Of a DNA stretch of 64,000 bases, positions 18,777-29,621 are shown piece by piece (the stretch's first letter is position 1; every line of letters starts with the position of its first letter). The stretch covers positions 62,001 through 126,000 of the forward strand of contig CAWJNN010000019.1 in NCBI GenBank assembly GCA_963844115.1. The letters run 5' to 3'. The notes beneath the pieces were generated by a model. It was given only the letters and a program-made list of their open reading frames with translations, was not told the DNA's origin and did no database searches. The translations under genes were made by a program, and so were the position numbers. The DNA comes from CS4-C045 sp963844115. GTDB taxonomy: Bacteria; Planctomycetota; Planctomycetia; Pirellulales; UBA7805.

Positions 18777-21089
18777 TTAACGGTTACCGATCTTGGGCAG
18801 ATGGACGTCGACATCATTGATACCAGGCCTGGCCGCTCCGCGCGTCGGTACGGACCAATCCCGCAGACCGGATGCGGCGGGAATCTCTAACTGCGGGCTT
18901 TCAAATTCAAAATCGCCTCGAATAAGACCTTCGATCGCGATTGGCGAATCATCGATTCGCTCCGTCTGCCCGTCCGCTGACTGCCTGGCGAGAAGGGTGG
19001 CATCGGCGGCAAGCAGCGAACTATGCCCCGACCAATGGATTCGCCGCAAAAACGGCGGAGCTTGTTCGGCATTTTCGAACTTGAACAGAGACCCGTCGGC
19101 ACGAGGTGAAAAAACGCAGTATTCGGCCAGAACCGATAAGTTTCCCGGTCGTTGCGAATCATAGCCACCGTGTATCGACACGAGCGCGGTCGCGTTGCGT
19201 AGCGTGCATTGCCGTAACGCTAAACGCATCGGCAGATCCAAACGCGGCCAGTCCTGTAAATCAATCAGCGGGCCAGGCCCAAGATAGAGCGTACCTTGGG
19301 CCTGGAATGTCAGCGCGATGCCCTCACCGATTCCAACTCCCGCATCCACGTCGCGCAATACGCACTGGTCCATGACAATGTGCACCGCAGAAATCGACTC
19401 AGCTTGCGCGTTTTGGATCACTGTAACGGCTACGGGTCGCTGGTGCCCGAACGGAACATCACCGGCCTGAAACGAACATCGGTGAAATTCTACCCATCGA
19501 CTGGACAAGCGCACCATCGCGGGTTGATCCACGGCATTCAAACCATTCGTGTTCAAATCATTCGTGTTCAAATCGTTGGAATTCTGCCAGACGAAATCGA
19601 CGTGCTCGAAACGCACGTGAGGCACGTCGAGTGCGATTCCTTCCGCGGGAATGCGGAACACGGGTCGTTGCTGTGGGTCACCACGTACGGTAACTCCCGC
19701 CGATAGACGCGGGAGATGCCCGTTGGCCGCTGCCTTGTGACTCAGCAGCACGACGTTTGGCTCCAGAGTCCGCTGGTCGCGTGCACTCGCCTCCGAGGGT
19801 GCACCTGTCGGCCGCTTTGGCGCAGCTTCCGGTGGCATGGCCTTGGTCGCGGTTGTCTGCGGGGGTGGAATGTGGACTGTCGGTGCTGGGCCGGGCTGTA
19901 GCAGATACCAAGAGGTCGCCACCAAAACAATTGCCGAGAGAGAGCCCAGGGCGAAACGCTGGCCGAGTCGTCCGGGCGGCAACCGCCACGATCTGCTCTG
20001 ATCGTTGATCGGCTGTGGATGATAATGCCGGTAGACGCACTGCTGCAATTCCGCTACGTCCTGCGCGACGAGGGACCAAGCGTGGCTACGATTTGATCGA
20101 AGGAAGCGCCGCGCTCGGCGGGTTCCGCGTTCATACACCGAGATATTACGTTCGCGAAGTAGTCCGGCGTATCGGTGCGATCGTGCGAATATCAGGCGTC
20201 TTGCCCTTTTGGATGTTACGCAACTTCGTCATGCTGTCGCCGCCTGGAATCGGCGGCCGCCCCGCCAGCAGGTGCCAACAAAGTGCCCCAAACGCGTAGA
20301 GCTCGCTGGCGGTGTCAGAGGGAGTACCGTCGACAATCCGCTCAGGGGCAAGGTAGTCGTACGCGTCCGGCGTGAGATCCGCGCGCCGTGACCCTCGTCC
20401 GGTCGAACGATCGCCCGGATGCCTGGCAGTGGCAACAGAATTCGGCCGTGTTGATCCCAGATCAAGTTGACCGTGCTGATATCCGCGTGCGGCAGCTCAT
20501 AACGCTCCAGTTCGGCCAGAGCACCGGCCATCTGCCGCGCAATGTGCAGTACCGCTTGATGGGGCACTCGACCGTTAGGCACCAACCAGCGACTCGCTGC
20601 AATTCCGTCGCCGGCGTCGCACACGCACCATAACCTCGATTTCGCGCCGGTCGTTTCGACGCCACCTTCGGTCGCGGGCAGCAATGCTGGATTGTCCAGT
20701 CGACGGGAAACATCGATCGTCGTTTTGAGTTGCTTTTCGATCTTCGTCGCGTCACCCGTCGGAATCTCAACGACCAGCAACCGTACTTCGTCATTGCTGG
20801 ACAGCCGCCGAGCACGAAATTGCCGGCCATATGATGGGCAGTCCAGAACTGCAGACAGAACGAAGTCGACGACCTGCAGCTGTTCGCCACGACCCGCTTT
20901 GATTTCCGCGGCTTGAAACGGCGTTAGAGTTTCTTCCTGTAGCAGCGCGTCGATCCACACGGAGTCAAAAATTGGCAGTCCGCGTACCAGTCTTTTCGCT
21001 CGACGACCAACAGCAAGAATCTCGTCGCGCGTTGCCAACTGAAGATGCGCAAGCAGCTCAATCAGTTCGATGGATGGTTCGGCGGACAC
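18777..21089 (-). CDS. Membrane-anchored pseudokinase with extracytoplasmic beta-helix (three frameshifts)
   Basis: The N-terminus has a planctomycete pre-kinase module (LTPFQAAEIKAGRGEQLQV) then a degenerate protein kinase fold. The glycine loop and VAIK lysine are not recognisable, the catalytic loop reads LPHADISTVNLIWD and the DFG site reads LPLPGIR. The APE segment is retained (YDYLAPERIVDGTPSD), as is the C-lobe (ELYAFGALCWHLLAG). After frame joins near 20383, 20175 and 20064 come a transmembrane helix (ALGSLSAIVLVATSWYLL) and about 370 residues of beta-helix-like repeats. The frame joins read coherently (IRTIAP then DTPDYFANVISRCMN). It is probably a receptor-like signalling or scaffold protein without kinase activity. 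Confidence 0.75.
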
Positions 21090-21290
21090 AAAGAAATCCT
21101 TTCGCTACTAGCGCGGATGTGCTATCAGAATCGGTGGCTATCAACAAGATCAATACGGCGGTCGATGGCACAGGACGCACATCGAATCGGCTGTTTACCG
21201 GTTAATCGCCGATGGTCGATAATGACCTGTCCAGCCAGGGAGGCGGGAAGGGAGAATGAAACGCGGAGAACGCAGAGTCTCGCAGAGGAT

Positions 21291-21332
21291 GGGGACTGGG
21301 GACTGGGGACTGGGGACTGGGGACTGGGGACT
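21291..21332 (+). repeat. GGGGACT heptad array, G-quadruplex-forming sequence
   Basis: Six perfect copies of the 7-bp unit GGGGACT in the 347-bp gap between the pseudokinase start and the deaminase gene. Runs of four G separated by three bases satisfy the intramolecular G-quadruplex pattern on the plus strand. The rest of the gap (21090-21290, 21333-21436) shows nothing else that I recognise. Confidence 0.9.
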
Positions 21333-21436
21333 AAAACACTTTCAACGATACGCTGCGACCTCTGCGGTAAATCCCTGGCGGTGCGGATTTGTTATAGGGA
21401 CCTTGAAAACCAAAAGACGAATGATACGAGCTGAAG

Positions 21437-21874
21437 ATGGACGAATTCCTTTCCGCTGCGATTGACGAAGCTATCCTCGGCCAAGAGGAGGGTGGAATAC
21501 CGATCGGTTCCGTACTGGTGATTGATCGAAGGATCGTGGGTCGAGGCCACAATCGCCGCGTCCAGAAAGGCAGTGCGATCCTGCATGCCGAAATGGATTG
21601 CCTGGAAAACGCCGGGCGGTTGACTGCCGCCGACTACCAGCAGGCAACGCTGTATTCGACTCTATCACCCTGCGACATGTGTAGTGGTACGGCACTGCTG
21701 TACAAGATTCCCAAGATCGTTGTGGGCGAGAACAAGACCTATCAGGGGCCGGAAGACTACTTGCGACAGCGCAACGTCGAACTGATTATCGTGGACGACC
21801 CGCGTTGCATCGACCTGATGACCCAGTTCATTGAATCGCACAGCGAACTTTGGAATGAGGATATTGGCGTCTAG
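21437..21874 (+). CDS. Nucleoside/cytosine deaminase
   Basis: Zinc-dependent deaminase of the CDA superfamily. The active-site motifs are ILHAEMDCLENAG (HAE, residues 50-52) and TLSPCDMCSGTAL (PCxxC, residues 76-80), with LYSTLSPCDMC typical of cytosine deaminase/guanine deaminase-like proteins. The 145-residue length and the C-terminal FIESHSELWNEDIG resemble yeast-type cytosine deaminase more than TadA; there is no TadA signature. It probably works in pyrimidine salvage. It starts just after the G-rich heptad array. Confidence 0.88.
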   Translation: MDEFLSAAIDEAILGQEEGGIPIGSVLVIDRRIVGRGHNRRVQKGSAILHAEMDCLENAGRLTAADYQQATLYSTLSPCDMCSGTALLYKIPKIVVGENKTYQGPEDYLRQRNVELIIVDDPRCIDLMTQFIESHSELWNEDIGV

Positions 21875-21904
21875 CGCGCGAGCGTTCATGCCGTTGAGGT
21901 CCGT

Positions 21905-22969
21905 TCATGGGGACGAGGGCGCTGAGCCTTCGTGAGCGCTGATTCGGTCGTCGGCGTATCTCGGATTGTGATAGAGAATATCGGCAAGCAGCTCCGCCGA
22001 TCCTGGTTCACCGGTCGCGCGTTTGAAGTGCCATTCGGGATGGGTCGGGACCCAGCGGTCGTCGTGTGGCCAGGGATCGAACGGCGGAAAGCCGATCGCC
22101 TCGGCCAGACGCGTTGAGTCCAGGGTAACGTCGCCGCGCGCGGCGGCATGGGGCCGGCTTCGATCCGCTGGCAACCTTGCAAATGACGGGGGTCGTACCC
22201 GCCCACCCGATTGATGATCTGTGCGATCTCAAACAGGCTCAACCGACGCGGCCCCCCGGCATGAAACAAGCCTGTCAGGGAACCGGCTAATACGCGCTCG
22301 AAAAGACGATTCATGCAATCGGTATACGTGGGTGTCCGTACTTCATCGAAATACAGCGTGGCCGGCCGTGACTTTTTGAAGCGGGATTGAATCCAATCGA
22401 TCGCTCCCGCATGACCGTTGAAGCTAATCCCCATCGGCAGCGAAATTCGCAGAATGCATGCTCTAGGGTCCGCCATCATCACCAGCCGTTCGGCCGCCGC
22501 CATCGATTGCCCGTACTCCGTGACCGGATCCGTAAGATCCAGTTCCATGTGGCCGCCATTGCCGGTTCCTGAAAAAACGAGATCAATGGACAAGTGGACC
22601 AATCGAACGCCGCGATCGTCGACGATGGTCAACAGGTTACGCAGACCTTCAACGTTGGTTCGCCAGGCGAGCGGCGGATCGAGCTCACACGACTTGAGCG
22701 CACAGTTTCCGGCGCAATTGAGCACCGAGCGGAATTCGTGTTGGTCGAATAGACGCCGCAGTCCGTCGGGATCTTCGGCATTGCAGGGCAAGATATGAGC
22801 TGCCGACAGCGGCCAGTTGTCCGCTTGACGGATCCCGAAGACCTGGCCGGGATACCGCTGGCAAAAGTAGTCTCAGCGCGTTGTAGCCAGCGACGCCGGC
22901 GACACCGGTTATCAACATCGGCAGCGGCGGCGGCGGCGGCGGAATCTGTCGTTCGTGCGTCGCGTTCAT
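21905..22969 (-). CDS. NAD(P)-dependent sugar reductase/epimerase, RmlD-like (two frameshifts)
   Basis: Short-chain reductase of the extended type. The N-terminal Rossmann loop is MLITGVAGVAGYNALR, followed in another frame by YFCQRYPGQVFGIRQADNW. The core VLNCAGNCALKSCELDP, NVEGLRNLLTIV, VHLSIDLVFSG and TEYGQSMAAAERLV matches the dTDP-4-dehydrorhamnose reductase (RmlD) pattern. The C-terminal part (LDSTRLAEAIGFPPFDPWPHDDRWVP) lies in a third frame after a break at 22135-22141 (GCGCGCG). The first break is near 22876 beside GCGC. The exact sugar nucleotide is unknown. A GGAGG lies directly against the ATG at 22969; an ATG at 22918 is an alternative start. Confidence 0.8.
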
Positions 22970-22987
22970 CCTCCGCCCTGCCCGCGC

Positions 22988-25025
22988 CTATCTTCGACCA
23001 CGCGTTCCACCGCCTCCGCGACTACCCCCTTCGCCTCCGCGACTACCGCCACCGCCATCACCAGACGAGCGAGACCCACCCCCTCCGGAAGAGCCGCTTC
23101 GCGAGACTCCCCCACGAGACGTGGCAGGTCGAGACGTGGGAGGTCGAGACACAGCAGGTCGAGACACAGCGCCCCGCGACGAACCCGCACTCGGAATGCG
23201 AATCGTTCGCGCACTACTGCCGCGGGCTATAAGTACGCGGAACACTGATCCGCGGAGCGGGACCACGTGACGTGCTGTTTCCGGGCGCGGTCGTTCGTGG
23301 TATCGTGACGCGGGGCGTCGCCGGCTCGCGGTTGGCTGATGCTGGGACTGACCGATCGGTAAATATTCGGACGTTCGGTCGTTGACGAATCGCGGCTTAG
23401 CGAAGGCCGACCAACCTGAACGGATCGACCCTCCGACTGTACCGATCGTTGCCGAACGTCTGGCTCAATCCGCAGTGCGTTGCCGCGCGACGACGGCACG
23501 CGAACCGACCCGGTCCCGACCTGGCGCGACCCGTTACCTGCAACTGGTTTCAGGACGCTTTGCGCCGTTGGTCGCTGGGAAGCAACGCTTCCTCGCGCTA
23601 TTGCCTCGCGCGACGCATTCCTACGTCGTTCGACCATGCGCGCTGTGTCTCTCGTCGTTGAATATCTCCAATCGCGCGCTGCTGTTGTTCGTGCAGTTGG
23701 ACGGTCCGGCGGACGCTACCTGGATAACGGTCGCCCGCCTTGAGCTCCGCGGTACGGGCCGCCAGATATCGCGAACCTTCCTGTCCGGGCCGATCGAGGC
23801 GATAGCGCGCCGTGCCACTGCCATGGGCATCAGCGTGCAACGAGCCGATCCTGTGTTGGTAGTGCTTGTCCACAACATGATGAGGTCGCAGGTGAGGATT
23901 CTTGTGAAAGCGATCGTACGCTTGCTCACGGTGGTGCAGATAGTTGATCCCATGTCGGCGATGGTAATGATCGTAGTGCGCCAAGAGGGGACTATAGTGG
24001 CGACGATGGTAGTCGTGCCAGGGAAAGTAGCCGTAGTCTCGGTATCGATCGGGATAGTAATCGCCGAAATAATAGTGACGGTAACGTGGTCGTACAAAGA
24101 TGTGAGCAAACACATGACCGACGCGCAATAGAACCCGCGGCGTGTAACGGTACCCAGCGTTGCGGTAAAGCGGTCGATAGAAGCGGTACGGCGCATAAAG
24201 GAAACCGCGATACGTCACCGGATAGTCCCAGTAGCCCGTACAGTGAACATATCCGCCGGCCGTCCACAAATAACGCTCGGGTACCCATACCCAATCGTCA
24301 TATCCCGTAGACCAATAACCGGGCCGCCAAGCGTATTGCGTGTTCTGAAACGCCCAGTTACCTGAAATCCAAATCCGGTCGCTGGAGGGTGCAGGACTGG
24401 ATGGTCCGACGTCCAGGTTCTGAGGCGGTGGAGGAACCTCTGCCAGTTCAATCAGATCGGCAGAGACCCACGTGCCAGAGATCCATTGGTGACCGCCTTC
24501 GACTTCGGTCCAATAGCCAGGTTCCCAGCGGCGGCCTGGTGGTACCTTCCGCCAGACGCCACTGACCCAGATATAATCTTCCCGCTCGTCATCCCAAGCC
24601 CAGTAACCTGATATCCATTGAATGTCGTCCCCTTCCGGCTTGATCGCCGGCGGTAGTTCGTTCACAGTCTGCGGTGGAGGTCGAACGATAATCGGTGGGA
24701 CGTTCGCATCCTGGTCAACGCGTTCCGCGAACGCCTCGTGGATCGGCCCCCGCGCCAGCGGCTCGCCGTCAACATCACCGTCAACATCACCGTCAACATC
24801 ACCGTCAACATCACCGTCAACCGCACCCGGCTGCGCGTTAATCTCCAGGCCGCCGGACCACTGGTCTGGCTCAGGTACTGGACGAGGCGGAACGGGCGCG
24901 CCGTCCTGCAAGACTGGCCCCTGAAATTCTGGACGACTCACCCCGTCGACCTGTGCCCATCCTGTTAAACCAGCCAGAAGGCCCGTAAGAAGAGCTACAA
25001 CAACCATCGTGCACCATCGGTACAT
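22988..25025 (-). CDS. Secreted YXWGXW-repeat protein with Arg/Ser/Gly-rich tail (at least two frameshifts)
   Basis: The signal peptide MYRWCTMVVVALLTGLLAGLTGWA starts at 25025. A linker with a VDGD tetrapeptide repeat leads to repeats rich in Trp and Tyr (WISGYWAWDDEREDYIWVSG, RRWEPGYWTEVEGGHQWIS, RIWISGNWAF, WRPGYWSTGYDDWVWVP), the YXWGXW type. A Tyr/His/Arg-rich block (YRHYYFGDYYPDRYRDYGYF) follows, and finally a Ser/Arg/Gly tail reached after frame changes near 23640 (GCGCGC) and 23250. Such proteins are envelope-associated, of unknown function. The gene ends 18 bp before the reductase gene, suggesting cotranscription. Confidence 0.75.
24768..24827. repeat. 12-bp in-frame tandem repeat encoding VDGD
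   Basis: Four perfect copies of GTCAACATCACC plus one degenerate copy inside the YXWGXW gene, encoding repeated Val-Asp-Gly-Asp on the minus strand in the linker after the signal peptide. Confidence 0.95.
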
Positions 25026-25816
25026 CGCGCTGACCCCCGTGTTGGAATCTGCTCGGAAACAAAACGCCGACGCACCCCCACCCACATCATCAGCGCCGGC
25101 ATGCTACCTACGAGCAACTATCACACCAGCTAGCATTATATCGCCTTGACTCCTGTTTTAGCAAAGACTTACGCCAAATTCGTGTTGCTTGCCGACCGCC
25201 AAAACCGTATTCAAAGAGACGACAGTGAGTCGCGTTTTTGGGGCGCTTTGTAACACGAGCCAACGACACGACTTCCCTCGAATAGGCCACGGCCCGCAGG
25301 CATCCCTTAGGTGACAGGTTGCCTATTCTACAAAGTGTTTTTAAAGACTCCCGTTTTGGAAGACAGTGCTCGTGGAAGACAGTGCTCGTGGAAGACAGTG
25401 CTCGTGGAAGACAGTGCTCGTGGAAGACAGTGCTCGTGGAAGACAGTGCTCGTGGAAGACAGTGTTCTTGGAAGACAGTGTTCTTTAGAAATCAGCGCCT
25501 GTGCACCCTATGCATGCAATACCTGCTCTGCTCGATTTGCTAGACCTTTCGAAGGTGTCGTGTCTAACGCGTCATTCGTCTCCGAGCTCACGTCGGTCAG
25601 CCTTGTCTTTGGCGTTTACTTGTCTGTGGCGTTTACAGCAAATGATCTTGACGCGTCGATCCATCGCCAGTAATTAACCGACCTCTTCTCTGCCTTTCGC
25701 GAAATCTTATCTGGGAAACTTGTCGTTAGACAAGCATAGCGGGAACATCATCTACAGCGATCGTGTGCGTCACGATTCGAGTCCCAATAGCCACGGTGCG
25801 CCGTGTTAGAACCATC
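25026..25816. other. Divergent intergenic region with a 16-bp minisatellite
   Basis: A gap of 791 bp between the YXWGXW gene and the secretin gene. Apart from the tandem array at 25358-25485, I recognise no gene, RNA or operator. ORFs reading WKTVLVEDSARGRQ pass through the array in all frames and are artefacts of its composition. Confidence 0.6.
25358..25485. repeat. 16-bp tandem repeat, eight copies
   Basis: Eight copies of a unit like GGAAGACAGTGCTCGT; the first six are identical and the last two change to GTTCTT. It lies about 330 bp upstream of the secretin gene. Confidence 0.95.
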
Positions 25817-28800
25817 ATGACCAACGCCAAAAACAAGATTGCCTTGAACTTCTCTGTCCAGACTTTGCGAGTCGTTGGGGCGAAGCACTCGCTTCGAATC
25901 ATAACGGGTTTGCTCGCCGTCGGAATACTGACGCCCGGACAACCGGTGCATGCGACAACCCACGGTGTCGCCGCTTGGCTCAGCGTCAATACGTCAATGG
26001 GACAACTAAAGTTCCTGAAGAAACAGCAACCGAAAGAGGACCCGTTCAATCAAGTTCCCGCGAACGATGGACAAATCGTTGCGGGCGATAAGGAGCGAGC
26101 AAGGCAGCTACTACTTCAGGCACGAACAGCGTTAGCGCAAGGGAATATAGAATCGGCAGCGATGCTGACAGAACACGCGGCATCCCTACGCGTCCAATAC
26201 GGCCCCAACGAAGACTCCCCAACGCGAATGGCGGGCGACATCCGACTTGCCTCGCAGCAAACGCCAATAAACTCGTCCGGCTCTCCGGGTGTCATCAGGG
26301 ACGGCAACGCACGGGGCGACGCACCGCCACGGTATCCCGGCTTGCAGCTTTCGCACGAGGAACCCGTGCCCGCGACGCACGGCGGACCGCAGCCGGCGGG
26401 AGCTCCGGGAACGGGGACTCGGGGCGGAGTGCAACAATCGCTGTACGTTCCGCCGTTGGACCGCACCTATGTCGACCTTGTTTCGGGTGATGACTCGGCC
26501 CTGCCGACCAGAAGTTCACAGCTTCTGCTCTCGGATCCGTCTAACAATCCGCCGCCCGCAGTCCGGCCTCCAAATCTTCCTTCCGTTGCCGCCGGACGAT
26601 CGGGACCACCGAATAATACCGACGTCGACGCACGTTTCCTGAGTCCCAACCTGCTGGCCGAGACCAGTCAGGCCCAACAACGTCTCAAGCAGATGGTCGC
26701 CGCCGACGTCGCGAAGGAGACACGTGCCGCGTTGGAGTTGCGCGAAAAGGATCCGCTGGGTGCTATGGAAAAACTGAAGAGCGTCCGAACGATGGTCACG
26801 GAAACGGCGCTCGCCAGCAATGACAAGCGGCTCATGACCAATCGCGTCGACCGCATGATCAGTGAAATGCAGAAGTATATTGATCAACATCGGGCAGAAA
26901 TTGAAAACGATCAGAGAAACAAAGGCGTTCTGGAAGACCTTGACCGTTCGCGCACCTACGAATTGGAAGTGCAACAGCGCCTACAAGATCTGGTCAAGGA
27001 ATTTAACGAATTAATTGATGAGGATCGCTACTACGAGGCAGAGGCCAAGGCCCGTGAAGCACGCGCATTAGCGCCAGAAGAGCAGGTTGTCACCCAGATG
27101 TGGCATCACATCCGCTTCTTGCACCGTGTCAAAAACAACCAGACCCTGGAAGCCGACAGAGACGATAGTTTTGTGAATACGTTGGCCGATGTCGATCGTT
27201 CCGCGACCATCTCGGTTGGCGATCGTAACCCGATTATTTTCAGAGACAACTGGGAAGAACTTTCCCTGCAGCGCCAGAAATATTCCGGCGACAGTGAACG
27301 TCGCCGCCATCCGTCGGAACTGGAAATCGAGCGAAAATTGTCGATGCCTATTTCGATGAAATTCAAGGACGCGCCCATCGGTGAAGTCATTCAATACATC
27401 AAGCAGGTCGCTGGGATTAACATCCACTTTGATCGCCTGGGACTGGCCGAGGAAGGCATCGATCCGTCCGCCACACTGGTCACGCTGGACCTCTCGAACG
27501 AAGTTTCGTTGAAGAGCGCTTTGAGGATCATGTTGGAGGAGCTGAATCTGAACTACGTGATCACCAACGAAGTGCTGAAAATCACCAGTGATCAGTTGCG
27601 CGATCGCACTGTCTACCCGAAAACGTACAACGTCGCCGACCTTGTCATCCCGATCCCCCAGTTTGTACCGCATGACCAGCTGGGACTGCCGACGCAACTG
27701 CAGCGCGGCTACCACCGAACGCAGCTCGATCTGGCAGGCGGCGGCCCGGCACCTGGCGTGATGGGAATTGCCCAGAACAACAACGTCGGCACGGCCACGC
27801 CCGAAGGCATGTTGGCCCAAGTCAATAGCGGGACAACCGGCGCGACGACTCCGGGCGGCAGTTCCGCTGCCGACTTTGACTCGCTGATCGAGCTGATCAC
27901 CAAGACGGTCGATCCGGATTCGTGGGACGAAGTCGGCGGTCAAGGCTCGATTGCCGAATTCGAAACCAACCTCAGCCTGGTAATCAGCCAGACTCAGGAA
28001 ATCCACGAAAAGATTGCAGATCTGTTAGACCAACTACGACGTCTGCAGGATCTGCAGGTCACGATCGAGGTCCGATTCATCACGCTTCGTGACGACTTCT
28101 TTGAACAAATCGGAATCGACTTTGACTTCAACCTCCCCGACAACAACCCCGTCTTGCCCAACGACGACAGCGGTCCTACCACGACCGTTGGTCTGGATAT
28201 TCAAAACGGTAACGTCACCGGTGCGATCGCGCAGGCCGGTAACGACTACCTCTTCGACAGTGTGGGTGGCCTGCCCTTGAATGGTTACGGATCGGGCGAC
28301 ATTCAAGTTCGCCAAGGAAACTTTCCTGCAATTCCGGCCTTCGGCGGCTTTGATCCCTCTTTCGCAACCACATTCGGAATCGCGATCCTCAGCGATATCG
28401 AAGCATTTTTCGTGTTGCGAGCGGCTCAAGGTGACGACCGTACGAACGTTATGCAAGCGCCAAAAGTGACGCTGTTCAACGGCCAGGCAGCGTCAATCTC
28501 TGATCAAGTCCAACAGCCATTTGTCATCAGTGTTACACCCGTTGTCGGTGACTTCGCCGCCGCGCAAGCACCCGTCATCGTCGTCCTTGCCGAAGGTACG
28601 ACTCTGTCCGTCCAGGCCGTGGTCTCACCGGATCGACGATTCGTCCGCTTGACGCTGATCCCATTCTTCAGTGAAATTCGCGGAGTTAACGAGTTCACCT
28701 TTAACGGCAGCAGCTCGACATCCACAGTTCCAGTCCAAGATCCAAACGATCCCAACGGCAAGTCTTTTCAAACGAAGACCGTGACCGAAGGCACGACCAT

Positions 28801-29062
28801 CCAGCTTCCAACCTTTGCATTTACGACCGTCACGACCACGGTCAGTGTGCCGGACGGCGGTACCGTATTGCTGGGTGGTATCAAGCGTCTGCGCGAAGCA
28901 CGGTTGGAGCGTGGGACGCCGTTCCTCAGCAAGCTCCCGTATATCAGCCGGCTCTTTAGAAATGTCGGTATCGGGCGCGAAACCGAAAGCCTGATGTTGA
29001 TGGTGACGCCACGTATCATTATTCAGGAAGAAGAAGAGGAAAAACTCGGAATCTCCCTGTAG
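25817..29062 (+). CDS. Secretin (GspD/PilQ-like outer-membrane secretion channel)
   Basis: A 1081-residue protein starting at the ATG at 25817. A hydrophobic signal segment (SLRIITGLLAVGIL, residues 25-38) precedes a long Pro/Gly-rich stretch and a helical region (residues 270-420) with TPR-like character. A secretin N-domain begins near residue 507 (SMPISMKFKDAPIGEVIQYI). The C-terminal secretin domain (about 740-1070) has NVMQAPKVTLFNGQAASI and VPDGGTVLLGGIKRLREA, the family hallmark, ending in VTPRIII and an acidic EEEEE tail. It would form the gated outer-membrane ring of a type II or type IV pilus machine. No other secretion genes adjoin it. Confidence 0.92.
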   Translation: MTNAKNKIALNFSVQTLRVVGAKHSLRIITGLLAVGILTPGQPVHATTHGVAAWLSVNTSMGQLKFLKKQQPKEDPFNQVPANDGQIVAGDKERARQLLLQARTALAQGNIESAAMLTEHAASLRVQYGPNEDSPTRMAGDIRLASQQTPINSSGSPGVIRDGNARGDAPPRYPGLQLSHEEPVPATHGGPQPAGAPGTGTRGGVQQSLYVPPLDRTYVDLVSGDDSALPTRSSQLLLSDPSNNPPPAVRPPNLPSVAAGRSGPPNNTDVDARFLSPNLLAETSQAQQRLKQMVAADVAKETRAALELREKDPLGAMEKLKSVRTMVTETALASNDKRLMTNRVDRMISEMQKYIDQHRAEIENDQRNKGVLEDLDRSRTYELEVQQRLQDLVKEFNELIDEDRYYEAEAKAREARALAPEEQVVTQMWHHIRFLHRVKNNQTLEADRDDSFVNTLADVDRSATISVGDRNPIIFRDNWEELSLQRQKYSGDSERRRHPSELEIERKLSMPISMKFKDAPIGEVIQYIKQVAGINIHFDRLGLAEEGIDPSATLVTLDLSNEVSLKSALRIMLEELNLNYVITNEVLKITSDQLRDRTVYPKTYNVADLVIPIPQFVPHDQLGLPTQLQRGYHRTQLDLAGGGPAPGVMGIAQNNNVGTATPEGMLAQVNSGTTGATTPGGSSAADFDSLIELITKTVDPDSWDEVGGQGSIAEFETNLSLVISQTQEIHEKIADLLDQLRRLQDLQVTIEVRFITLRDDFFEQIGIDFDFNLPDNNPVLPNDDSGPTTTVGLDIQNGNVTGAIAQAGNDYLFDSVGGLPLNGYGSGDIQVRQGNFPAIPAFGGFDPSFATTFGIAILSDIEAFFVLRAAQGDDRTNVMQAPKVTLFNGQAASISDQVQQPFVISVTPVVGDFAAAQAPVIVVLAEGTTLSVQAVVSPDRRFVRLTLIPFFSEIRGVNEFTFNGSSSTSTVPVQDPNDPNGKSFQTKTVTEGTTIQLPTFAFTTVTTTVSVPDGGTVLLGGIKRLREARLERGTPFLSKLPYISRLFRNVGIGRETESLMLMVTPRIIIQEEEEEKLGISL

Positions 29063-29075
29063 CGGAACTCGATAC

Positions 29076-29504
29076 GTGAATGTCCGACTTGCATTCCTGC
29101 TGGCCGCCGTCTTCGGAGCCACCGCCGTCACCCTGGGTGCCTACGCGGCCCACGGGATGGAAGAGCGATTGATCGCCAGCGACGTGCAAGAGGACGTGAT
29201 CCAACATCGCGTCGAAAACGCGCAGATTGCCGTCCGTTACCAGTTGTCGCACACCGTGGCCATGCTGGTCCTGGCCAGTTTCAGCGCAAGCGGCTATTCG
29301 CGCTGCCTGGGAATAGCTCAATGGTTGTTCGTCGCAGGAATGATCTTCTTCTGCGGGGGTCTCATCTTGTTTGCTGTGACAGGCGAAATCGGCCACTGGG
29401 CGATTATTCCCGTCGGCGGCCTGTCGCTCATCTTGGGCTGGTGCTTCCTCGCCGTTCACGCAATCTTCTGTTGGCCATTCGACGCGCCCGCCACACCCGG
29501 CTAA
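29076..29504 (+). CDS. DUF423 family membrane protein
   Basis: A 142-residue protein with four hydrophobic segments and the DUF423 N-terminal pattern (FGATAVTLGAYAAHGM). Other blocks are YQLSHTVAMLVLASF and FVAGMIFFCGGLILFAV. The function of this family (YgdD/TMEM256-like) is not known. The start is GTG at 29076, 13 bp after the secretin stop, so it is probably in the same transcript. Confidence 0.88.
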   Translation: MNVRLAFLLAAVFGATAVTLGAYAAHGMEERLIASDVQEDVIQHRVENAQIAVRYQLSHTVAMLVLASFSASGYSRCLGIAQWLFVAGMIFFCGGLILFAVTGEIGHWAIIPVGGLSLILGWCFLAVHAIFCWPFDAPATPG

Positions 29505-29621
29505 CGCCACCAGCGGCTGCGTGCTACGGCTGCATCGCCCACGCCCTGACGTGCATCTTTGCGATATACTGAACAGACATCGCCAAGCGTCCAATCCCCA
29601 ATCCCCAATCCGAAATCCGAC

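Noticed and set aside
25311..25673. ORFs reading WKTVLVEDSARGRQ
   Set aside because: Produced by the 16-bp minisatellite in more than one frame.
27068..28006. Long minus-strand ORF of 312 codons
   Set aside because: Lies antisense within the secretin gene, whose product has full family motifs; the antisense protein has none.
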